64,000 nucleotides of DNA from Burkholderia sp. OK233 (GCF_900230185.1 NZ_OCSR01000001.1:372001-436000); one strand, 5' to 3'. Shown: positions 43,747 through 52,892, counted from the stretch's first letter. Notes: a model not told the origin generated them from the letters alone. Program-made: numbers and translations.

Positions 43747-44496
43747 ATGAAGGTTCTGGTGCCCGTCAAGCGGGTCATTGACTATAACGTCAAGGTTCGC
43801 GTGAAAAGCGACGCAAGCGGCGTGGACATTGCCAACGTGAAGATGAGCATGAACCCGTTCGATGAGATTGCGGTCGAGGAGGCGGTGCGCCTCAAGGAAA
43901 AAGGCGTCGTCACCGAGATCATTGCCATTTCCTGCGGCGTTGCCCAAGTCCAGGAAACCCTGCGCACGGCGCTCGCCATCGGGGCCGATCGTGCCATCCT
44001 CATTGAGACCGCCGAGGACCTCCAGCCTCTAGCTGTGGCCAAGCTCCTTAAGTCCATCGTCGACAAGGAACAACCCCAGCTCGTTATCCTCGGCAAGCAG
44101 GCCATCGACGACGACGCCAACCAGACGGGCCAGATGCTGGCCTCGCTCGCCGATCTACCGCAAGCTACCTTCGCCTCCAAGGTGGAAGTCAAAGGGGACG
44201 CGGTTGAGGTCACCCGTGAAATCGACGGCGGTCTGGAAACCATCTCGCTGTCCTTGCCGGCGGTCATCACCACCGACCTGCGCCTCAACGAGCCGCGCTA
44301 CGTCACGCTGCCCAGCATCATGAAGGCCAAGAAGAAGCAGCTCGATACACTCAGGCCCGAGGACCTGGGCGTGGACGTCAAGCCGCGCCTGAAAACCCTC
44401 AAGGTCTGCGAGCCTCCCGGGCGCGGGGCCGGCATCAAGGTGCCCGACGTGGCTACGTTGGTCGACAAGCTCAAGAACGAAGCCAGAGTGATCTGA
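43747..44496 (+). CDS. etfB: electron transfer flavoprotein beta subunit (249 aa)
   Basis: A full-length ETF beta: [39 protein letters not shown], the nucleotide-binding [40 protein letters not shown] and [20 protein letters not shown]. With ETF alpha it collects electrons from acyl-CoA dehydrogenases and hands them to ETF-quinone oxidoreductase. A dedicated ETF pair in the region fits the three acyl-CoA dehydrogenase genes. Confidence 0.95.
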   Translation: MKVLVPVKRVIDYNVKVRVKSDASGVDIANVKMSMNPFDEIAVEEAVRLKEKGVVTEIIAISCGVAQVQETLRTALAIGADRAILIETAEDLQPLAVAKLLKSIVDKEQPQLVILGKQAIDDDANQTGQMLASLADLPQATFASKVEVKGDAVEVTREIDGGLETISLSLPAVITTDLRLNEPRYVTLPSIMKAKKKQLDTLRPEDLGVDVKPRLKTLKVCEPPGRGAGIKVPDVATLVDKLKNEARVI

Positions 44497-44521
44497 GCGA
44501 CTGAAAGAGGAGAAAGGAAAC

Positions 44522-45454
44522 ATGACCGTACTCGTTATTGCCGAACACGACAACGCGAGCATCAGGGCCGCCACCCTCAACACCGTGACTGCCGCCGCCC
44601 GTGTCGGCGGCGAGATTCACGTGCTGGTCGCCGGCTGCCGGGCATCTGGTGCCGCACAGGCCGCCGCCGCGATCGCCGGCGTGGCCAAAGTCATCGTGGC
44701 CGACGGCGCCAGCCTGAGCGAGAACCTCGCCGAGAATGTCGCTGCGCAGGTGCTCGCCATCGCCGGCAACTATGGACACATCTTCTTCGCCGGCACAGCC
44801 AACGGTAAGAATGTCGCCCCACGCGTAGCGGCAAAGCTCGATGTTGCCCAGATTAGCGACATCATCGGGGTCAACAGCCCGGACACTTTCGAGCGCCCAA
44901 TCTATGCCGGCAATGCGATTGCGACCGTGCAAAGCGTCGACGCGACCAAGGTCGTAACCGTGCGCACCACGGCGTTTGACGCCGCGGCGACCACTGGTGG
45001 CAGTGCCCGTGTCGAGAACGCGCAAGCCGTAGCGGACAGCGGCAAAAGCAGCTTCGTGGGCCGTGAACTCACGAGGAGCGATCGACCCGAACTGACGGTC
45101 GCAAAGATCGTCGTCAGTGGCGGAAGAGCCTTGGGCAGTGCCGAGAAATTCACCGAAGTCATGACACCCCTTGCCGACAAACTGGGGGCGGGCCTGGGCG
45201 CCAGCCGCGCCGCTGTGGATGCGGGCTACGCGCCGAACGATTCGCAGGTGGGACAGACGGGGAAGATCGTCGCACCGCAGCTCTACATTGCCGCAGGCAT
45301 TTCTGGGGCGATACAGCATTTGGCCGGCATGAAGGACTCCAAGGTGATCGTCGCGATCAACAAGGATCCCGAGGCACCTATTTTCAGCGTGGCCGACTAT
45401 GGCCTCGTGGCGGACCTGTTCAGCGCCGTGCCGGAACTGGTCAAGGCTCTCTGA
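44522..45454 (+). CDS. etfA: electron transfer flavoprotein alpha subunit (310 aa)
   Basis: An ETF alpha with the N-terminal [20 protein letters not shown]. The C-terminal FAD domain reads [60 protein letters not shown] and a last [20 protein letters not shown]. Twenty-five bases separate it from etfB, with an AGGAGAAAGG ribosome binding site. The FAD-binding residues of this domain look complete. Confidence 0.95.
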   Translation: MTVLVIAEHDNASIRAATLNTVTAAARVGGEIHVLVAGCRASGAAQAAAAIAGVAKVIVADGASLSENLAENVAAQVLAIAGNYGHIFFAGTANGKNVAPRVAAKLDVAQISDIIGVNSPDTFERPIYAGNAIATVQSVDATKVVTVRTTAFDAAATTGGSARVENAQAVADSGKSSFVGRELTRSDRPELTVAKIVVSGGRALGSAEKFTEVMTPLADKLGAGLGASRAAVDAGYAPNDSQVGQTGKIVAPQLYIAAGISGAIQHLAGMKDSKVIVAINKDPEAPIFSVADYGLVADLFSAVPELVKAL

Positions 45455-45494
45455 CCACGCGCCTTGGCTAGCATTCTGTTTGAAGGAGAAGCAG

Positions 45495-45743
45495 ATGAGC
45501 ATCGCAGAAAAGTCCTTGCGCATGCTGGTTGAAAAATGGCTGACACCCACTCCGGCGACGCCGATTCGGGTAACCCGATTCAGTCGCACGCACTCTAACT
45601 GGAGGCGTTATGTTCGCGTCGAAGCACTGCGGCCGCAAGGCACGATTGCACTTTTTTTCTTCCAGCACGATGACGGTACGTGGCGCGTGTTCCCGCCTGA
45701 GACCAGGCGCTTGACTCTGCGTACTTACGCGGGCGCCATGTAA
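45495..45743 (+). CDS. orphan 82-aa protein, paralogue of 50174-50422
   Basis: The protein shares with the 50-kb copy the pattern W-(F/L), V-x2-FSRT, RRYVR-x4-RP-x-G, FF-x-HDDG-x-W-x-VFP (here FSRTHSNWRRYVRVEALRP and FFFQHDDGTWRVFP). No known domain is recognised and there is no signal peptide. GAAGGAGAA precedes the start and it lies 40 bases after etfA, so it may be co-transcribed. The second gene of the cassette seen at 50461 is absent here. Confidence 0.65.
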   Translation: MSIAEKSLRMLVEKWLTPTPATPIRVTRFSRTHSNWRRYVRVEALRPQGTIALFFFQHDDGTWRVFPPETRRLTLRTYAGAM

Positions 45744-45855
45744 TTGGGTTATCTGCCCGGACGAATAGCGGCGAACTCGTCCGCCGTCAACTCGCCCTAT
45801 CACCCCGAAACGGCGACCCTGGAACGTCTGTGGGGCTGCTTCAAAGCCGGTGTCA

Positions 45856-46699
45856 TCAGCCTTCCGCCAGGTACCGGTGCACGAACGCTACCGCCATTGC
45901 ACCCTCGCCAACTGCCGACGCACAGCGTTTCACCGCACCGTGACGAACGTCACCCACTGCGAAGAGGCCGGGAACGTTAGTTTCCAGGTAGTACGGATCA
46001 CGATCGAGAGGCCAGTTGGGCGGCTGCCGCCCGTCGCGAAGCAAGTCGGGGCCTGTCATCAAGTAACCACGCTCGTCCCGCATCGCCCCCAACTCTGGAG
46101 CCCATTCGGTGTGTGGCACACCGCCGATACAGACGAACAGCCAGTGAGCGGCAACCCTGCGTTCCTGCCCCGTGTTGCGATCCTTTAGCGCTATCGCTTG
46201 AAGCTGGGAAATCCCATGCAGCCCCGTCAGTTCGGTTCGCGTAAGTACATCCACATTTGTGGAGGCACAAATGCGATCGACCAGGTATTGCGAAAGTGAG
46301 GATTCCAACGAATCACCACGGACGACGATGCTGACCCGCGAGGCAAACGGAGCAAAATGCATCACCGCCTGTCCTGCCGAGTTGCCGCCGCCGACGACAT
46401 AGACGTGCTCGGTCCGGGTGAGCGAAGCTTCGCTCGAGCCCGCGCCATAGTACAAACCGGCTCCGATATATTCCTCCTCCTTCGGCAAGCCGAGGTGCGC
46501 GTATTCGACGCCGGTCGCACAGATGACAGCCCGGGAGACAATCTTCGTGCCATCAGCAAGGTAGCCGACGCACCTGCCCGGCTGGAATTCGCCGCGAACT
46601 CCTTCGCGCGACAGTAGAATCTCGGTTCCAAACCGACACGCCTGTTCCCTCGCTCGCTCGGCCAGTTCCGCACCACTGATTCCTGTGGGAAATCCAAGG
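45856..46699 (-). pseudogene. thioredoxin-reductase-like flavoprotein, C-terminal part (split by an IS)
   Basis: This frame holds the rest of the gene whose N-terminus is at 48175-48600: YLGFPTGISGAELAERAREQ, VSRAVICATGVEYAHLGLPK, the NADPH motif VYVVGGGNSAGQAVMHFAPF, a CIGGVPHTEW segment and the FAD-binding ETNVPGLFAVGDVRHGAVKR. Removing the IS630 element and one TA joins ...SRIENY directly to LGFPTG in frame, so the gene was intact before the insertion. A fused N-terminal thiol-disulfide-like domain and a reductase core suggest a redox role. Confidence 0.85.
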
Positions 46700-46723
46700 T
46701 AGTACAACATCCCTCAAATAGGT

Positions 46724-47041
46724 TTAATAATGGTCTGGCTGCAAATAAGGCTGCAGGAGCGTGACAACCAGTTGGGCCATTTCGGCGAGCGAACCTGAGC
46801 CAGGCAGAGGTTCCCATCGCCCGCTATGGCTACGAAAGGCCGCACCATAAAGATTGCGGCTGAGTTCACTCAGGCGTGCCACAACAGTCGGCTCCTGATT
46901 GTCCAGGCGTTTGATCAGCAGATGACGCCCGTAAGTCTGCGTGACCACCTGGTCGTGGCCCAACAATTCGCGCAGTTGACGCTGCAGTTCGCTTGCATGA
47001 TGTTCGCGGGTAAGGCAGGCATGACCGCTCCGGTTCAGCAT
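46724..47041 (-). CDS. IS630 passenger protein of unknown function (105 aa)
   Basis: The ATG overlaps the end of the transposase gene (ATGCTGA), so the two are coupled. The protein reads HASELQRQLRELLGHDQVVT, YGRHLLIKRLDN, VVARLSELSRNLYGAAFRSH and RWEPLPGSGSLAEMAQLVVT, ending YLQPDHY. I have the impression of similar small hypotheticals beside other IS genes in betaproteobacteria but cannot name a family. An accessory role in transposition is possible. Confidence 0.6.
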   Translation of the reverse strand: MLNRSGHACLTREHHASELQRQLRELLGHDQVVTQTYGRHLLIKRLDNQEPTVVARLSELSRNLYGAAFRSHSGRWEPLPGSGSLAEMAQLVVTLLQPYLQPDHY

Positions 47042-48135
47042 GCACCAGTTTGCAACGGGTAGCCCCAGAAAGTCCATCTGAAGGGGCGTGCCGTCTGGTT
47101 GCGCTCGCGGATGAAATGCTCCGTACGTTCACGCAGATGCGCAGTGCTGACGTGACTGGCGTGACGCAGCACACGGCGCGTATAGGCCGCAAACCACAGT
47201 TCGATCTGGTTCACCCAGCTCGCGTGCAAAGGGGTGTAGTGGAAGTGAAACCGCTCGCCGTGCCGCGCGTTGAACGCCTGCCACACGGCGTGTGCGCGAT
47301 GCGTGTTCAGATTATCCCAGATCACATGCACCTGCTTGCCCGGATACGCGGCTGCCACACTGTCCATGAAAGTCACCAGGTCGCCCTGGGTCCGCCGGTC
47401 GCGGCAGCTTCCCAGTACCCGTCCGGTATGAACATCCAGCGAGGCAATCAGCGACTGGGTACCGTGACGGATATATTCAAATTCCCGGCGGCGCAACCGT
47501 CCGGCTGCCGGGGCGCGCCCTGGATGCTTGCGCTCGATGGCCTGGATGCCGGTCTTCTCGTCAATACTCAGTACCACCGCATTCTTCGGCGCCTTGCGGT
47601 ACAGCTTGCAGATCACGTTGACCTTCTCGCGAAACGCCGGATCCGGACTATGCAGCCACTGTTGCACCCGATGCGGGCGAACGTCGCCAGCCTGCAGGAT
47701 GCGCTGCACATGGCTGCGACTGATCTGTTCGACGATCCCTCGCTCGACTGCACGCGTCACAATCTCATCGAGCGTCGGCGTGGCCCGACCTTGCGCTTCC
47801 TGGACTTCACACGCCAGTGCGATCCGTTGCAGCCGCGTCTCCTGCGTGATGCGCGGCGGACGACCACTGCGCTCTGCCTCCCGAATCCCCTGCGCGCCTT
47901 GCCGCGCAATGCGCTGGCGCCACTGGCTGACGGTCTGCACGGACACGCCCAGTTCCTGTGAGATCGCCGCGCTCGTGTAGCCCTCGTGAGCCATTAACGC
48001 GATGCGTGCCCGTGTCACATCGCGTTGTGCAGCCGTCGTGCCTCGGATCAGCGACTGCAGCTCCTGTCTTTCCTTCCTGGCCAGCTTCACTGGCGTTGCA
48101 TGGCGTCCTCGACTCTTGCCGCCAGGATAAACCAT
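47035..48135 (-). CDS. IS630-family transposase (366 aa)
   Basis: An N-terminal helix-turn-helix (GYTSAAISQELGVSVQTVSQ) is followed by a DDE catalytic domain: AVVLSIDEKTGIQAIERKHP with the first Asp, VHVIWDNLNTHRAHAVWQAF with the second, and HASWVNQIELWF with the Glu. The start at 48135 (MVYPGGKSRG) lies inside the element; a longer frame continues into the interrupted flavoprotein gene and is a fusion by chance. All three catalytic residues are present. Confidence 0.92.
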   Translation of the reverse strand: MVYPGGKSRGRHATPVKLARKERQELQSLIRGTTAAQRDVTRARIALMAHEGYTSAAISQELGVSVQTVSQWRQRIARQGAQGIREAERSGRPPRITQETRLQRIALACEVQEAQGRATPTLDEIVTRAVERGIVEQISRSHVQRILQAGDVRPHRVQQWLHSPDPAFREKVNVICKLYRKAPKNAVVLSIDEKTGIQAIERKHPGRAPAAGRLRRREFEYIRHGTQSLIASLDVHTGRVLGSCRDRRTQGDLVTFMDSVAAAYPGKQVHVIWDNLNTHRAHAVWQAFNARHGERFHFHYTPLHASWVNQIELWFAAYTRRVLRHASHVSTAHLRERTEHFIRERNQTARPFRWTFWGYPLQTGAC

Positions 48136-48174
48136 GCAATCAATTATTAAAAGTAATTGCGGGATGTTGTAGTA

Positions 48175-48600
48175 GTTCTCAATCCTGGAGCTGCTGCCAG
48201 CTTGCCCGCCGATGGCAGATCGCTCAACCAGAACAGTTTTGAGCCCGTCAGATGAGGCGTAGACGGCGGCGCTCAAACCTGCCAGGCCAGCTCCGTAGAT
48301 GGCAAGATCGTACTCGGCACGCGACGGAGTGAGGAACCAGCCGAGCCTCTCCGTAATCTGGCGTACGGTTGGTGCCTCGATTCGGCTACCATCCGAAAAT
48401 ACACAAACTGGCAGACGCGGATCATGGAGATGCTCCACACCTGCCAGCGTGCGCGCCTCTCCGTCAGTCGTAAGCTGAACCCATTCGAAAGGCACGTCGC
48501 TTCGATGAAGAAAATCCCGAATGGTGTACGCCATCGGCGAACCCGCCTTGCCAATGATCCTGACAAGGGGAGGTAATGTCGTCTCTGAGTTCGCCGGCAC
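48175..48600 (-). pseudogene. thioredoxin-reductase-like flavoprotein, N-terminal part (split by an IS)
   Basis: The first 70 or so residues look like a fused thiol-disulfide or glutaredoxin-like domain (VRIIGKAGSPMAYTIRDFLH, LPVCVFSDGSRIEAPTVRQI). The FAD motif follows: YDLAIYGAGLAGLSAAVYAS and ERSAIGGQAGSSSRIENY. The reading then runs into the IS630 element. The remaining part is at 45856-46699. Confidence 0.85.
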
Positions 48601-48864
48601 GGTCTTCTCCCTGCTTGCGGTTCACGTGTCAGCAAGCGCGGCCCGGCGCGATCTGTCGCTTCCACGAAGCCTCACTCGCCAGAACTCATGTTACTGCCGT
48701 TCCGTTTTGCGACGGCGGACCGCGCGCCGCCTCCAGGCCCGCAATAGGCTTGGCGGGGACTCCGGCCGGCTCCGATTTAATGGGCGACTCCCTCTGCGAA
48801 ACGGGCAGACCTATGCCAAAGTGGGAAATCGTTGTTCCCCCGGCAAGGGACAGGAGAGTCGGCA

Positions 48865-48906
48865 ATGAAGACTACGACTATTGGCGTAGATCTGGCGAAG
48901 CGCGTG
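48865..48906 (+). pseudogene. IS110-family transposase N-terminal relic
   Basis: The frame MKTTTIGVDLAKRV is the typical beginning of IS110 transposases, and the leader just upstream (GTGGGAAATCGTTGTTCCCC) also looks like the end of such an element. The coding part is lost after about 14 codons. It shows that an IS110 element was once here. Confidence 0.6.
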
Positions 48907-48945
48907 TTATCGCACCAAACTCAATGCATTGGCCGCCACCCGGCG

Positions 48946-49047
48946 TCATGCCCCGATGATGGCTTCGACCGCCTGGTTCACGTCCGGCTGGGTGGTCGCC
49001 CATGAGATGACCGACACGCGCATGTGCGCGGCGACAATTGTTCTGCC
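48946..49047 (-). pseudogene. PLP-dependent decarboxylase C-terminal relic
   Basis: The minus-strand frame ends in RVSVISWATTQPDVNQAVEA-IIGA followed by a stop. This looks like the last residues of an aromatic-amino-acid-decarboxylase-type enzyme (V-S-x-x-x-TT-x2-DV). Nothing upstream continues it. Identification rests on about 30 residues and is tentative. Confidence 0.4.
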
Positions 49048-49084
49048 ACGACGACACAGACTCATGGCAGCAGGTCGCGCGTGC

Positions 49085-49738
49085 TCATTCGTCAGCCTGG
49101 CCGAGGCCACTCCATACGACCTTGACAGCCTTGCGGAAGGCATGCAGTTGCAAGGGGTTGTCTTCACTCCAGCGAAGGAAAATGACCAGGCCCTGGCAAC
49201 TGGACAGGATCAATGCGCCACGCAATTCGCGTTCTTCCATCGACAGTGCCGGATTGAGTTCGCCAACGAGCTTCGCAAAGAGCCTCGTGAACTGCTTCTG
49301 TATCTCTATGAAGACATCGCGCGCGAACGGTTCATGCAGCGCCAATCCCCAACTTTCGAAGATGGCTGCAGGCAACCCAGGTTTGACAAACTCGGCGAAA
49401 GCGTCGTCGATGATCGCTTCGAGCCGCGCCTGCGGGGACCGGTTTCTGTTTTCGGCAAAGCCTCGAAAGCGTTCGAAGTAGCGCTTTGCGACCTCCTCGA
49501 TCGTGGCGCGCAACAGCGCTTCACGGGTCGAAAAATAGTGCTGTAAGGTGCTCAGGCGAATGCCCGCATCATTGGCCACGCGGTTGATCGTGTACCCCGC
49601 GTAACCCGCCGCGATCAGCACGTTGATCGATACATCGATGATCTCAGGCACCCGGCTCTCCCGATTGCCGCGCCGCCTCGTGAGTGTCGCGGTTCGTGGA
49701 TCAAATATCGCTGCGGAAGTGAGGGTCAGTTTTTTCAC
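49085..49738 (-). CDS. TetR-family transcriptional regulator (217 aa)
   Basis: The N-terminal helix-turn-helix is clear: IIDVSINVLIAAGYAGYTIN, RVANDAGIRLSTLQHYFSTR, EALLRATIEEVAKRYFERF. The rest is a helical ligand domain with a TetR_C-like end. The GTG start at 49738 is chosen because CGGAG lies five bases ahead; a longer frame begins at 49867. Perfect palindromes upstream at 49929-49942 and 50063-50082 are probable autoregulatory operators that could also control the plus-strand genes from 50174. Confidence 0.85.
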   Translation of the reverse strand: MKKLTLTSAAIFDPRTATLTRRRGNRESRVPEIIDVSINVLIAAGYAGYTINRVANDAGIRLSTLQHYFSTREALLRATIEEVAKRYFERFRGFAENRNRSPQARLEAIIDDAFAEFVKPGLPAAIFESWGLALHEPFARDVFIEIQKQFTRLFAKLVGELNPALSMEERELRGALILSSCQGLVIFLRWSEDNPLQLHAFRKAVKVVWSGLGQADE

Positions 49739-49928
49739 GTGCACTCCGTTCTGAGGCGCCGACTGTCTCGCTGTTCGGCGCAAAGTTCGCGTCTGGCAGC
49801 GGCCCGTGGGGTCGCACCCGCCCTGTGCGACAACAATCAACGTTGCGGTTCTGCGCTTTCCGGGCATCGCGTTGGCGAGTCGACGGTGCGACTGCGCGGC
49901 GGTTGCTTCGGGAATCGCTCAACTTAAT

Positions 49929-49942
49929 AGGTTATCTAACCT
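49929..49942. promoter_or_regulatory. TetR operator candidate 1
   Basis: AGGTTATCTAACCT is a perfect 14-base palindrome (AGGTTA/TAACCT with a two-base centre), about 190 bases upstream of the chosen TetR start. It shares the half-site AGGTTA with candidate 2. Confidence 0.6.
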
Positions 49943-50062
49943 CACTTAAGTATAGGTTGCGAAACCGGTTTTCCCAAACATCGACGCACCAAATGTCCAA
50001 TGAATCAGCGCTTATACAGGCAAATATAGTTTACCCTTGTCACCCAAATTAAGAGGTTGCTT

Positions 50063-50082
50063 TATAGGTTATATAACCTATA
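50063..50082. promoter_or_regulatory. TetR operator candidate 2
   Basis: TATAGGTTATATAACCTATA is a perfect 20-base palindrome and contains the same AGGTTA half-site as candidate 1. It lies 92 bases before the small orphan gene at 50174 and is AT-rich like a promoter. Confidence 0.65.
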
Positions 50083-50173
50083 GTTGACGGTAAGGTAACC
50101 GACAAGACGTTGCAATGTTCCAGCCACGAATTGGTGGGATACGATGGTGGCGCCGCGGTGAGAGGAGAGCGAG

Positions 50174-50422
50174 ATGGGTTCCGGCAAGACGTGCTTGCGA
50201 TCGCTGGTCGCAAAGTGGTTTGGGCACTCTGCGGTGGTGACGGTACGCGTGATGGAGTTCAGTCGCACACCATCGGATCGAAGGCGCTACGTGCGCATCG
50301 GCGTGGTGCGGCCAGACGGAAGTTTGACCATCGTTTTCTTCCGGCACGATGACGGCTCGTGGAACGTGTTCCCGGCAAAGGCGAGCTCGCCGGCGATGCG
50401 CGCTTACCCGCTTGCGGCATGA
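50174..50422 (+). CDS. orphan 82-aa protein, first gene of the small cassette
   Basis: It starts MGSGKTCLRSLVAKWFGHSA after a good AGGAGAG. The core VMEFSRTPSDRRRYVRIGVV, RPDGSLTIVFFRHDDGSWNV, FPAK is shared with 45495-45743 and with the remnant at 2229-2455. No known domain is seen; the dense run of Arg/Tyr followed by HDDG suggests a small globular basic protein. The next gene (50461) is the partner that is also next to the 2-kb remnant. Confidence 0.65.
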   Translation: MGSGKTCLRSLVAKWFGHSAVVTVRVMEFSRTPSDRRRYVRIGVVRPDGSLTIVFFRHDDGSWNVFPAKASSPAMRAYPLAA

Positions 50423-50460
50423 GCGATGGGTCGATAGTCGGGCGATCTCAGGAGAACGGA

Positions 50461-50667
50461 ATGAACATCCTGGAATTGGCGGCGGATGCTGGAATGCTGA
50501 TCGTACTTGACGGCAGAATCGGCCACACCGAGTACCGAAGCGTCCATGGAACGCTGGATGCGTTTCAGCGTTTTGTTCACGCGTTGGAATCGGCATTGGT
50601 AAATAGCGAGGAGTCCGATGGGTCTCAGTTTCAGGGCAGCCTGTGCGCGGAGTCTTCATCATCTTGA
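50461..50667 (+). CDS. orphan 68-aa protein, second gene of the small cassette
   Basis: MNILELAADAGMLIVLDGRI followed by GHTEYRSVHGTLDAFQRFVH matches the N-terminal half of the protein at 1940-2254. AGGAGAACGGA precedes the ATG. The protein is much shorter than its paralogue because the two lose similarity after the shared N-terminus, so one of them may be altered at its 3' end. Function unknown. Confidence 0.6.
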   Translation: MNILELAADAGMLIVLDGRIGHTEYRSVHGTLDAFQRFVHALESALVNSEESDGSQFQGSLCAESSSS

Positions 50668-50822
50668 ATAAATGGTGCCGGAGCGTCACCATGGAGACCT
50701 TCACGCTGACCCGGAATGCGCATCTGGCCGCTGACCATGAAGCTGGAGCGGGTGCAGAACATGCTGGTGCCGGATCGAGTTCGCTCACACGGCGGAGTAA
50801 GCTCGATTGAATGGAGAGACTG

Positions 50823-51272
50823 ATGAAGGTTTCCGCAATCCACGCCTGGGTGACGGTGCTTGCTGCTATCGCCGCGGGGCTCCCTCCGGTCTCGTCCTAC
50901 GCCTACGCGCTCGATCCGCAACTCGACTGTAGGTCGAACGCACACGCGTTCATCGCCCCACTCCTGAAGGACCAGTACATCGATCTGAAGCCGATGCGCG
51001 TCGAAGCGAACTCGGTCAACGCATTTCGACCGGCGCACGGCAGCAACCTGACGGCATTTGGCTTTCGCGTCTACGCCGTTCTCGGGTATGAACACGACGA
51101 TGCACTGTTCAAACGCGGAGATGGCCCGCCTGTTACGGACTCGGCCTATGGCGTGGTAGTGATCGGCCCCACCGAGTCAGTAGAAGCGCACGCGCACCAG
51201 GCCGGCAGCGGCGCTGTCATTCATCAAGTAGTCCCCCTCTTGCTAACGGCCATTTTTTGCAGTGGACCGTGA
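50823..51272 (+). CDS. hypothetical exported protein (149 aa)
   Basis: The N-terminus MKVSAIHAWVTVLAAIAAGL continues PPVSSYAYA and looks like a cleavable signal peptide. The mature part (DPQLDCRSNAHAFIAPLLKD, KPMRVEANSVNAFRP) is not recognised. GGAGAGACTG precedes the start at 50823. The last residues (LLLTAIFCSGP) look unlike a normal end, and the DNA beyond is non-coding up to the ISKra4-type element, so the 3' end may be truncated. Confidence 0.55.
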   Translation: MKVSAIHAWVTVLAAIAAGLPPVSSYAYALDPQLDCRSNAHAFIAPLLKDQYIDLKPMRVEANSVNAFRPAHGSNLTAFGFRVYAVLGYEHDDALFKRGDGPPVTDSAYGVVVIGPTESVEAHAHQAGSGAVIHQVVPLLLTAIFCSGP

Positions 51273-51496
51273 CGCGCTCGGCGGCGCGGTCATCGCGAGT
51301 CGCTTACTGCTATCGGGCCGCTACAGGTACTGATCCACGCTGCTCATCTGCCCAGGACAGACGGACTCATTTCGCTATCGGAACAAAGCGGCCGCAAGGT
51401 GAATAAATCGCCCCGCAGCTGGTCAGTCCGTGGAAATGGGGGAAGTCATCGATTCACCGCTCGTAGCAGGAGAGCGCGCCATTCCGGGGGCTGGGA

Positions 51497-52099
51497 TCAC
51501 CGACCGACGTTTCGACCGTCAGGCGCGGCGTTGCCTTTCCTTCGGGCGCGCAGTAGCGTGGAAATGCTCACCCCCGATTGCTCGGCTGCCTGCTGGTAGG
51601 TCATTCCCTGCCTGATCAGGGACAAGCCCTTGTTCACCAGGCGCGGTGTCGCGTTGGGCCGGCCGAGGCGCTTGCCCCTGGCGCGCGCATTGGCCAGGCC
51701 AGAACGGACACGTTCCCGAATAAGCTCCCTTTCGAATTCCGCGACCGCCGAGAGCAAATGCGCCTGCATCCGGCCCACTGGTGTGCTCATGTCGATCTGG
51801 CCAGGTACCACGAAGGCCACTCCAAGCGCTTCCAGCTCCGCTATTGTCAGGATCAGGTCCTGCACGCTGCGTCCCCAACGGTCCAAGGCCTGGACCAGGA
51901 TCACATCGACGGCGCGGGTGCGCGCCAGTTGCATGACCGCTTCGCGCAGCGGCCGCTTTTGTGACGCGCCGCTGACGGTTTCCTGCATTTCCCGCACGAT
52001 CTTCCAGCCGCGGGCTTTCGCGTAGTTGCGCAATTCCCGCCGCTGCCGGTCGGTGGATTGGTCCGGGGTGGACACGCGGGTATAGACCGCTGCACGCAT
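51497..52099 (-). CDS. serine recombinase (resolvase/invertase), 200 aa
   Basis: The resolvase domain begins MRAAVYTRVSTPDQSTDRQR with the catalytic Ser at VST, then VDVILVQALDRWGRS and AHLLSAVAEFERELIRERVR. The C-terminal helix-turn-helix is KGLSLIRQGMTYQQAAEQSG, VSISTLLRARRKG. The start at 52099 follows GGAGGGG. It lies inside the ISKra4-type element next to a strong dyad that may be its recombination site, so it may resolve cointegrates or invert DNA. Confidence 0.9.
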   Translation of the reverse strand: MRAAVYTRVSTPDQSTDRQRRELRNYAKARGWKIVREMQETVSGASQKRPLREAVMQLARTRAVDVILVQALDRWGRSVQDLILTIAELEALGVAFVVPGQIDMSTPVGRMQAHLLSAVAEFERELIRERVRSGLANARARGKRLGRPNATPRLVNKGLSLIRQGMTYQQAAEQSGVSISTLLRARRKGNAAPDGRNVGR

Positions 52100-52168
52100 G
52101 GTCAAAAACCCCTCCGATTCTCGTGCCCAGGCCCCAGTCCTGGCGGGCCTTGCAGAGCATCGTTTTCA

Positions 52169-52196
52169 ACCGTCAAAATCAGGTGATTCTGACGGT
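52169..52196. promoter_or_regulatory. possible recombination (res-like) dyad
   Basis: ACCGTCAAAATCA-GG-TGATTCTGACGGT is an inverted repeat with 13-base arms and one mismatched pair, located between the divergent recombinase gene and the pRiA4b-type gene. Such a position fits a crossover or binding site for the serine recombinase, but it may equally be an operator. Confidence 0.45.
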
Positions 52197-52213
52197 CGTC
52201 TACTAAGACGTAG

Positions 52214-52892
52214 ATGACTATGCCAAACGCAACCAGCGCCGTGGCTTACCGGCTCCACATATGGATTCGCCAGAGCAGTCCGATGATCTGGCGCCGGTTA
52301 CTGGTGCGCAGCGACAGCACGATCGCGGACCTGCATTACACGCTGCAGATCGCCTTCGGCTGGAGCGACGCGCATTTGAATCTGTTTCATATCCATGGCC
52401 AGGACTATGGCGTGTACCACGACGGCGGCACGAGCTTCTCGACTGATCCGGACCAGGTTCGACTGTGCGATTTCAGATTCACGCCTCCGCTACGAGTACG
52501 ACTTCGGGGACGGCTCGCAACACGAAGTGCGCGTTGAAGCGCGCCTGGCGTTGGACGACAGGCGCACCTATCCGTGTTGCATTGGCGGCAAGCGGAGGGC
52601 GCCGCCGGAAGACTGTGGCGGCCCCCAAGCCTTCATGGCACGACGGGATGCGGTCCCGTCGCACGTTGAGGATTTACTCGAGGACATCCGGGACGACCTG
52701 GACGCCAACGACATTGAGGCCATTCGGAATCGGGGCGAGGACATCGAAGAGTTGCGCGAATGGCTGACACTGGATGAGTTTGACCGGCGCGGGGTCAACC
52801 GCCGGCTCAGGCAATACGTGACCCACGATGAGGCCGGGATGCGGCAATCGACAGGAGGCGGCGATGAAAGTGCGAATCCAGGTAGTCATTGA
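52214..52892 (+). pseudogene. plasmid pRiA4b ORF-3-like protein, frameshifted
   Basis: The first frame has the family start (YRLHIWIRQSSPMIWRRLLV, TIADLHYTLQIAFGWSDAHL, NLFHIHGQDYGV). Near 52490 the frame shifts and the second frame continues LRYEYDFGDGSQHEVRVEAR, TYPCCIGGKRRAPPEDCGGP and LEDIRDDLDA. Together they give a full-length protein, so one indel has broken it. Such genes often accompany ISKra4 transposases. Confidence 0.8.

Larger units (their letters stand above)
46702..48172 (-). mobile_element. IS630-family element with passenger gene (1471 bp)
   Basis: The element is bounded by TA on both sides (46700-46701 and 48173-48174), the usual IS630 target duplication. Its ends match as inverted repeats (GTACAACATCCCTCAAATA and CTACAACATCCCGCAATTA). 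It carries the transposase and a second small gene. It has split a flavoprotein gene, and exact removal restores the frame, which confirms the boundaries. Confidence 0.9.

Noticed and set aside
46724..48600. A single 521-residue flavoprotein-transposase fusion
   Set aside because: The frame is open across the IS630 boundary by chance; TA duplication and exact restoration of the host gene show an insertion.
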